Below are positions 7,930-13,655 of a DNA stretch of 13,655 nucleotides, in pieces; position 1 is the first letter of the stretch, and each line of letters begins with the position of its first letter. The notes beneath the pieces were generated by a model. That model made no database searches. It was not told the DNA's origin and worked only from the letters and a program-made list of their open reading frames with translations. Position numbers and translations under genes: made by a program. The stretch comes from Smittium mucronatum (taxonomy: Eukaryota > Kickxellomycota > Harpellomycetes > Harpellales > Legeriomycetaceae), in the NCBI GenBank assembly GCA_001953115.1, contig LSSL01000309.1, forward strand, positions 1-13,655, given 5' to 3'.

Positions 7930-8230
7930 TAATCACGATGTAGACTTTCTTTATGCAAGAAAAACCCACAGGTAAAAAATTACTACATCTAGTAATAAGA
8001 AAAAATGCGATAGGAATCGATGCTCTACTGGAAAATTGGACACATATCAACAATCCATATTATTTTCCAACGTGGAAACAGATTCCAAAAGCATTAATTA
8101 AGATCTACAGAGAGTGACCAACTCTAACACTGGTAGTTCCAATGTGGAAATCTGCAATATGGTATCCAGATCTGATTAATTTAATGGTAAATCAGCAATA
8201 TTTACGGATCCAAAAAGCATAAAATCGCCA
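7930..8230 (+). pseudogene. DIRS Dam-like domain remnant
   Basis: DIRS elements carry a segment related to DNA N6-adenine methyltransferases between RNase H and recombinase, of unknown role. Fragments here are NHDVDFLYARKTH, then NAIGIDALLENWTHINNPYY with FPTWKQIPKALIKIY (from 8004), matching the usual GVDAF...FPPW...IPKVL pattern. After an in-frame TGA comes TLTLVVPMWKSAIWYPDLIN. The domain is broken by stops and frame changes. Confidence 0.65.
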
Positions 8231-8370
8231 TTATCAAACAACATGAAATGATTTCTAGCAATACGGAGACTCAGTGGGGTTCCCTCAAACATCAAGGCTA
8301 TGTTTATTCCACAATTATAATCATGTTCTCTAATCAAAGATCTTTTAAGCTTAAAACAAGAAATTAAGCA

Positions 8371-9244
8371 ATAAAAAAAGTATTTATAGATTTTTTATCA
8401 TCGGAAAGCTCAACAAGTAACTATACTACTATATACTTGATCAATTATTTGGATCGAATTAATGCAATAAAGAACCTGAGTGTAAATAAATTGAAAACTT
8501 ATAAATCTGCCTTTTTTCAAATTTTAATTGAAACATCTAAAAAAATAGATACAATAATTATAACCTTATTTTTTAAAAGCATTGCATAAAATAGATTAAA
8601 TATTTTGTCGAATTTAAAATTGACACATTTCCAATAATTCCTTACTTTCAAATATTAGGTCCAAAAATTCTTTTAAGCCATAAAGATTTAACATAAAAAA
8701 CTTGATATTAGCCATATGTGTATTTATGATAGCTAGCTACATGCAAAGAATCGACAAAGTAAGGACTACTCTATCAGACGTGTCTGTTTGCGTTATAATT
8801 TTTTTACCTAAAGAAAAGTGAAAAGGAAATCCCATAGAAATAGCTTATGAAATAAGAGCTCTCAAAATAAATTAATGTACCAATAGACGTATATAGGATT
8901 TAAAGGCAGAATGTAACTAATTTGCCATTTACTAGTCCTCAAGTGAATGATAGCGATATAGCTATTAATAATTTGTTTGGATTCATTAGAAATAACTCAA
9001 GGATTCCATCAGAGGAAAAAATCTCTAGAAATATAAAATCAATAACAATATTAATTGTCATAATGGTAAAAAAATACCAAAGACAAGGGCTATTGGTGCA
9101 ATTTTAGCGGCAAATGCTGCCATAGAGTTTGATGTAATGACTTCTAACGTTTTTTGGTCAGGAAATGATATGTTTGATGATTATTATCGACACTCAAGAT
9201 AACATAATATAAATATCACAGAGTTGATGGTATCTTTGAATTGA
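8371..9244 (+). pseudogene. DIRS tyrosine recombinase, decayed
   Basis: The recombinase would insert the circular cDNA by strand exchange through a tyrosine. The N-terminal SAM-like part reads YLINYLDRINAIKNLSVNKL followed by KTYKSAFFQIL. The catalytic part begins ILAICVFMIASYMQRIDKVR and continues with IIFLPKEK-stop-KGNPIEIAYEIRA. The C-terminus is well preserved: KIPKTRAIGAILAANAAIEF, then FWSGNDMFDDYYRHSR, which keeps the second catalytic arginine, the tryptophan and the nucleophilic tyrosine region. It ends at TGA 9242-9244. Several stops and frameshifts, including a gap in similarity around 8560-8690, make it inactive. The open frame at 8922-9107 lies in a shadow frame and starts with TTG. 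Confidence 0.8.
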
Positions 9245-9316
9245 CTAAATATATATCCTCTCTGATATATAATTTATATATTAATCGGGCTCAAAGAGAT
9301 AATCAATTAATATAGA

Positions 9317-9527
9317 ATGAAGGGAGGAGTTGTATTTAATTCCACCTACCCATTTCTCATTCAAACTTATTGAAAATACAAAAAGAACATCATAACGGCA
9401 TTTTACAGTATTTATTAAAATAAATTTTAACTTTTTTTAAAAAAGTAAGATTTTTTTTTTTTATTTATAATTTCGGTTAATTTTACCCAATAAAGATGAT
9501 AACACTAAATTTATTTCCTCCCTTCAT
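9317..9527. repeat. Inverted 12-mers downstream of the DIRS recombinase
   Basis: ATGAAGGGAGGA (9317-9328) and its exact reverse complement TCCTCCCTTCAT (9516-9527) are 187 bp apart. The match continues imperfectly outward (AATTAATATnnn on both sides), giving arms of about 30 bp. They start some 70 bp after the recombinase stop. They could be part of a DIRS terminus, or the ends of a small MITE-like insertion of about 250 bp. Confidence 0.45.
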
Positions 9528-12405
9528 GTAATATTAATTAATTCTCGCTCTTCTAGATTTATTAATATATACATTTTATTAAACCCTCCACAAAAAAAAA
9601 ACTACAATTCAGCCATCAATTTTCTTATACTTGATTCTTTTTTCTATTATTTCATAAAAAATGTTGATATTGAAAGAGGCTAGCAAATACGATTATAATT
9701 TTCATATCGATAAAAATTATAAGGGTTCTATTGGGTAAAATTATCCCCAGCTAAAAAATAGAAAACAAATTTTTGTTGGGAATTTATAAAAGACAGATTA
9801 TCATTAATCGATAAGTCAAAAGGGTAGATTTTTGCTAAATTTATACAATAAAATTCAAATTGACGGGTAATGATCAAAATTTCTGTAAAATTTCTTTTAA
9901 TCATTATTAAAAATGCATTCAATTTTACACATCCAATAATAAGAATCATTTATATTAAGGAATTAACCCTTTTAAACATAGCGGATATAAATCTATGCAA
10001 TTTATTAGCCAATAATGATTTTCGATAAAGTTATTTTTTGTAGCTTCATAAACGGTGAATAGAAACTGATATAACTAATCGATAGAAGCTCAATCAGTTT
10101 TGGACCCGAAATTGGTTAATAGTGAGAATGAAAAATAAATTTTTTTTTAGATCACTAATGCTTCTTTACTAAAGGATTTATAATTTTTTTTTTTAATTTT
10201 TGATCATAGACACCTAAAAATAGTGGAGGGTAAAAATAAACCGATGAAGCTATTTTTTTAAAAAAATAATATCATGATTACCAAGAAAATGGAGTGTTAT
10301 TTTCCAAAAAATACATTATTTATTCAGTATCAAAACGATCTAATAGTGAAGTGAATATGTTTTTTGAACTTATTTTTATTAAACCATGCAAAAAATATCT
10401 CATTTGAAAATATAAAGTTTTTTTTGTAATTAGCTGATATAATATTTTTTAAGGAAAATTTAATAATATACAAATACCTGCTGAAAATTACCTTTATAAA
10501 ACAGATTATTTTGCAAAAACTCGTAAAAATTTTTTAATAAAAATCCAAAAAATATCATAATTTATGAGAAAAACATGGTTAGATAACTTTGTAAAAAGCA
10601 GGAAACATAACCTTTAATTTAACTCGAAATGATGCCTATTAGATACACATTCAGTAGAACGACAGATTATTTTTTGGACTGAAATCTTTTAACTTGTTTT
10701 ATTCTTATATTCATGGCTACAATTTACTTTTAATTTTAATTGGCAATTTTTAGATTTTTACAATTTATCAGTAAAAAAATGATATTTATCCATTTTAATT
10801 AGACAAACTTGATTTAATAACTTTGAAGATTTTTTATTTTACAGCCTCAAATATTTATTAAAAAGAAAACTGTTAAGTATGAATACAAAATTTTTGAATT
10901 TTTATTTAGAAGAATATAATTATTAATATACTTACTGGTTTTCCAAAAAGAGTTTTTTATAATCTTATATTTTTTTTCCTCAAAATAAAGTAAAATTTGC
11001 GTTTAACATATTTAAAAATTATTTACATAACCCGTTAAAATGGCATATCCATTTCCTCCATTGAGGATATTCAATTCCATTCTTTATTTAAAAGTAAAAT
11101 ATAGACCAATTTCTATTGGATTTTTAAATAGATACCAGTTACATAAAATATAGACCTGAATAAAATAATATGCTAATTTAAGTTTATTTAAAATCAGTCT
11201 TTATCTAATTAACTGAAAATATTCAGGTATTCTATTATTTTATTTTATTTTTCAATTGGGGTGAATATAGATCAATGGTTCACTTTCTTTGTATTGAAAT
11301 AATAATATTTTTGCATTCTAAAATCTAATATTTCCTATATTCTTTCCCATTTCCTAGAAAATCAATTTTTTTCAACAAAAAAATGTTATTATATTTAGTT
11401 TTTATATTTTTTGGAATACCCAGTCTTTTTAACCACTTTTAATAAATTTTTTTTAAAACCTGGTATAAAAATAGCAAATCTAATTAGGTTATATAATCCA
11501 GTACATTTTTTTGGATTTGGAACAAAGAAAATATACCGAAAATAATTCAAACAGGATTCTTGATTCGGAAAAAATATGTAAGCTTTTTTTTGTTTCTTCT
11601 GATTATATATTTCAATTAAATTTTTTTGAAGTATTTTTTTTGGGAAATTTATTCTTACATTTCAAGAATAAAACAATCATGTATGAGCAAATAAAGATAT
11701 TATTATAGTAGTTTTTAATTGGTTTTCATATATTTGAACTCAAAATAAAGACAAATGAACTAATTTTTTTTAAAAATAATCCAAAATTATACATTCATAT
11801 CCAAAAGCTGCATTTTGCTGCATTTTTTATCTCCAAAAAACAATTTTCATTTTCAAAAATTTTATCGGTATTTCGAGTGGTCAAATAAATGATTCTTTTA
11901 TTATAATCCCTTTGTTGGAAATGCATCGATTAATTCACATCCCCCATGGGTTTACCTTAATAAATTATACGATGTTTTGGAGCTCAAAGTTAAGTTTGGA
12001 TTTTTCTAATTTATAATTATATCAAAGATATTTCTCATTTTTTGGAAGGTAAAGAATGTATAACTATTCATTGAATTCAAAATTTGAGTTTTAGAACAAT
12101 TTTTAAATCCATTTTAAAAAAATAAAATAGCTAATTTTATTAAAGAATATTTGATGAAATATTTGAACTGCTTTATCTATCAGTTTGGGTTGAATATTCA
12201 TAAAATTGAAATTAAAACCCCTTTTGTATAATTTAAAAAATATTTTTTATCAAGAAAATTTATTTTTTTTCATTTTGAGTTTGATTATAAAAAAAATAAA
12301 AATATTAAAAATAGTCTTTATTTTTTTAAAATCTAAATGTATACATAAATGGAATATAAAATATTTTATAGTAAAAATAAATGTATTTTGAACCCCTCAA
12401 ATATA
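9528..12405. other. AT-rich stretch without recognisable genes
   Basis: Long T-runs and A-runs dominate and every frame is closed often. Open frames at 9728-9949 (minus), 11511-11708 and 12206-12391 (plus) are low-complexity, rich in I, F, K, L and N, and match no family I know. The frame at 11511 starts with TTG. GCTGCATTTT occurs twice in tandem near 11808-11827. No RNA gene is evident. Confidence 0.6.
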
Positions 12406-12408
12406 GCG

Positions 12409-12491
12409 GGGATTAAGGAAGATTACCTAAAAATAAGTTAGAAAATTTTTCACATAGAAATTTTTTTTCATCAGGTAATATATTATCCCCT
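12409..12491. repeat. Imperfect inverted repeat abutting the right repeat copy
   Basis: GGGGATTA...GATTACCT (12409-12428) is mirrored by AGGTAAT...TTATCCCC (about 12474-12490). The arms have 7-8 paired bases in each of two blocks. The distal arm overlaps the first bases of the right repeat copy, so it may be a chance match at the insertion boundary. Confidence 0.3.
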
Positions 12492-12748
12492 AAGAGTGAA
12501 ATACTTTGCCGTAGTTTAGGGGCTTATAGTGTACTTTTCGAAGTTCACTAAACTAAAATTTCACAATAGTTGTACTATTCTTTGTCAGGAGTAGTGGATA
12601 AAACGCCCAGCGATTCGGTGGACAGCCATACCAGAGGAGGACCATCTAGAAACAGGAGGAAACGATTGTTTAGCACAGCTGAGACATATTCTATTGGAAA
12701 TGTCCAGCGTTCGGAATTCAGATGGATCTCTGAGTTTAAAATCTATTT
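12489..12748 (+). repeat. Dispersed repeat, right copy, 5' part
   Basis: This is the inverted counterpart of about 184-443. It begins CCTAAGAGTGAAATACTTTG and contains the TTCG hairpin and the arginine-rich reading frame. Both copies encode RGGPSRNRR(K/N)R and FSTAE in the same relative frame (12570-12755 here, 241-426 on the minus strand at left). Between the copies most codon changes alter the amino acid, about nine changed to three silent in the best-aligned 33 codons by my count, so I see no sign that the peptide is under selection. The frame here starts with TTG, not ATG. Similarity is interrupted after ATCTATTT (12741-12748) and resumes at 13541. Confidence 0.8.
12512..12555 (+). other. 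Stem-loop with TTCG loop in repeat leader
   Basis: TAGTTT (12512-12517) pairs with AAACTA (12550-12555). Inside, AGTG pairs with CACT and ACTT with AAGT around a TTCG loop (12537-12540), with one T-T mismatch. The core ACTT-TTCG-AAGT is identical in the left copy (387-398, reverse complement), and the outer stem is kept there through a G-T pair. It lies near the inferred 5' end of the element. Confidence 0.45.
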
Positions 12749-13120
12749 GTGTTAATTTTTAAGAGTACCACTACCTTTATTTTCAATTAAGGGTTTATAA
12801 ATATAAAAAAGAGAAAAAGATAGGTCAAAGGTAGGTGCGTTTTTAAAGGAAAGAAAAAAATTTAATAACTACTTTTTAAGTTTATTAGTTTTGAATAAGT
12901 ATCAGTATTATAAATTTTTTGCTCTGAAATATATTGAGTTTTAATTTAAAATTACTTTTTACTCAGATAGTTTGGGCTTATTTATTTTTTAACTTTTAAA
13001 ACTAAGCCAAGTACTTAAAGTTTAAATATTATTTATTTATAAGAAATTTTCCGCAGGGGACGAGCCAAGAAAGCTGACTTTTATTTCCTTAATATATAAA
13101 ATTGACATATTTTCGATAAA

Positions 13121-13387
13121 TTGTGTTTTTATCTCATCCTCATTACTATTATATCTCTTGCCATTACTCAAAATATATTCGATCCATTTTCTATTATTAT
13201 TACAACTTCATTAATTAGTTTTTTTGGATTACTTTTGGCCTTCTTTGTAATTTATTTTGAATTTAGTTTATCCAATAGAATTAAGATATCTTTTAACCCA
13301 AAATACAAAATTATTTACGTGGTAAATCAATCTGGGAAAAAAACAAAATTTGTTTGTTTTTTTACTTTTATTTTATTTTATTTTTAA
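13121..13387 (+). other. Hydrophobic open frame, doubtful gene
   Basis: I do not recognise this 88-codon frame. It has no ATG; the first possible start is TTG. The first half would form one or two membrane-spanning stretches (LILITIISLAI, then SLISFFGLLLAFFVIYF). The second half has a more balanced composition, NRIKISFNPKYKIIYVVNQS followed by GKKTKF, before running into low-complexity phenylalanine. It could be a fragment of a decayed membrane-protein gene carried in the 790-bp insertion, or chance in T-rich DNA. Confidence 0.2.
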
Positions 13388-13486
13388 TCTTTTTCTTACT
13401 CTTTCTTTCCCTTTTATTCTTTTTTTTGTCTTATTTTTCTTCTTTGTCCTCTCCGTTTACTTTTTTTCTTTTTATATATATTATTA
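13352..13486 (+). repeat. Polypyrimidine (T/C) tract
   Basis: Nearly pure T and C on the plus strand, with the densest part at 13385-13475. It creates two overlapping phenylalanine-rich open frames on the plus strand and a lysine-rich one on the minus strand, none of them credible as genes. Confidence 0.7.
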
Positions 13487-13540
13487 CTATGAAAAAAAGT
13501 TCTTTGTGCTCGGCCGTATATTTTACCCTGCGACATATTT

Positions 13541-13655
13541 CCAGTAAAGTCATGTCGATCAATCCCACGTTTGGGTAGTAGCCTAATTTTATTAATAATT
13601 TTAAAAGTAGGCTCTGAATAGGAACTCAATAGCTTCAATGAACTATTGTTCATTG
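13541..13655 (+). repeat. Dispersed repeat, right copy, 3' part (cut by window edge)
   Basis: Reverse-complement counterpart of about 67-184, at roughly 85 percent identity by eye. It holds the invariant 27-bp block (13551-13577), the shared GAGCCTACTT region and the terminal hairpin CAATGAAC-TATT-GTTCATTG (13636-13655), which is the last thing in the window. If it is collinear with the left copy, the TACTTGAAGCAATGCCAGGG block should follow about 45-50 bases beyond the window end. Confidence 0.8.

Larger units (their letters stand above)
5922..9244 (+). mobile_element. Decayed DIRS-type tyrosine-recombinase retrotransposon
   Basis: DIRS elements copy themselves by reverse transcription and integrate with a tyrosine recombinase instead of a DDE integrase. 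Here the expected domain order is readable on the plus strand across shifting frames: a pre-RT linker (MATWPKLSDKQVVKNIVSKD, 5936 on), reverse transcriptase (6277-7353), RNase H (about 7520-7875), a Dam-like segment (about 7930-8230) and tyrosine recombinase (8371-9244). The Dam-like segment argues for DIRS proper over Ngaro, which lacks it. Every domain contains stops or frameshifts, so the copy is dead. Two insertions interrupt it: a certain one at 6704-7040 (5S chimera) and a possible one at 6093-6218. The inverted terminal repeats expected of DIRS were not identified with confidence. The repeat copies at the window ends are about 12 kb apart, much more than the 4-6 kb usual for DIRS. Confidence 0.85.
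12749..13540. mobile_element. Insertion of about 790 bp in the right repeat copy
   Basis: The left copy runs straight from ATCTATTT to the GGAAAGCCATGTCGATC side, while here about 790 extra bases lie between ATCTATTT (12741-12748) and CATATTT (13534-13540). These flanks are similar and may be a decayed target duplication. The insert is AT-rich, contains a polypyrimidine tract and one hydrophobic open frame, and shows no recognised transposase, poly(A) end or clear terminal repeats. A deletion in the left copy would give the same picture. Confidence 0.55.

Noticed and set aside
9728..9949. 73-codon minus-strand open frame
   Set aside because: No recognised motif, no context; length is unremarkable for this much AT-rich DNA.
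11511..11708. 65-codon plus-strand open frame
   Set aside because: TTG start, T-rich composition and no recognised family.
12511..12542. tRNA-like A box (TAGTTTAGGGG) and B box (TTTTCGAAG) suggesting a tRNA-derived SINE head
   Set aside because: The B box is poor and the spacing is too short for a tRNA promoter; no cloverleaf can be drawn.
12570..12755. Short arginine/serine-rich reading frame shared with 241-426 (minus) as a real protein gene
   Set aside because: It starts with TTG, is only 61 codons, and changes between the copies are mostly amino-acid altering, so sharing is explained by repeat homology.
1..13655. CRISPR array, bacterial operon or prophage
   Set aside because: No regular repeat-spacer pattern, no Shine-Dalgarno-led genes; 5S type, poly(A) retroposition and element families are eukaryotic.
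67..13655. Edge repeats as the inverted terminal repeats of the DIRS element itself
   Set aside because: They are about 12 kb apart with more than 5 kb of unrelated DNA on the left and 3 kb on the right of the DIRS body, much longer than known DIRS elements; kept only as a remote possibility.

Overview
This is a very AT-rich eukaryotic window with no intact protein-coding gene that I can defend. It is a graveyard of nested, decayed transposable elements. The 5S rRNA sequence in the middle has a fungal look (the GGTGGGGGACCACA block), and the DIRS-type and MULE-type remnants would suit a TE-rich, AT-rich fungal genome, perhaps an early-diverging lineage. That assignment is inference only.

Layout. 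(1) 1-443, minus strand: one copy of a dispersed repeat, cut by the window edge. (2) 444-3440: AT-rich sequence with a few short repeats and hairpins and no recognisable gene. (3) 3442-4511, plus: decayed MULE (Mutator-like) transposase with all three DDE residues and a SWIM-type C-terminus still readable, but frameshifted and full of stops. (4) 4512-5690: AT-rich, partly with strong G-over-C skew. (5) 5922-9244, plus: decayed DIRS-type tyrosine-recombinase retrotransposon, readable in order as pre-RT linker, reverse transcriptase, RNase H, Dam-like domain and tyrosine recombinase. (6) 6704-7040, inside the RT and next to its YxDD motif: a 337-bp insertion made of a full-length 5S rRNA copy fused to an unrelated 3' tail with AATAAA and an 18-A tail, flanked by a 12-bp target-site duplication. 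(7) 9245-12480: AT-rich, with one pair of inverted 12-mers just after the DIRS body. (8) 12489-13655, plus: a second copy of the left-edge repeat in opposite orientation, split by an insertion of about 790 bp.

The most interesting point is how these parts connect. The first 20 bases of the window are the exact reverse complement of the start of the non-5S tail of the chimera (6829-6848). So the tail of the 5S chimera probably derives from the same repeat family that sits at both ends of the window. This suggests a short polyadenylated retroelement (about 620 nt if the pieces are collinear). Its 3' end was used as reverse-transcription template, and synthesis then jumped to a 5S rRNA at its 3' oligo(U) end. 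The family has conserved stem-loops, one with a compensatory base-pair change between the two copies.

Separate genes do not work together here. The window records successive insertions: DIRS, then the 5S chimera into it, and the repeat family copies around them. The relative age of the MULE cannot be told.
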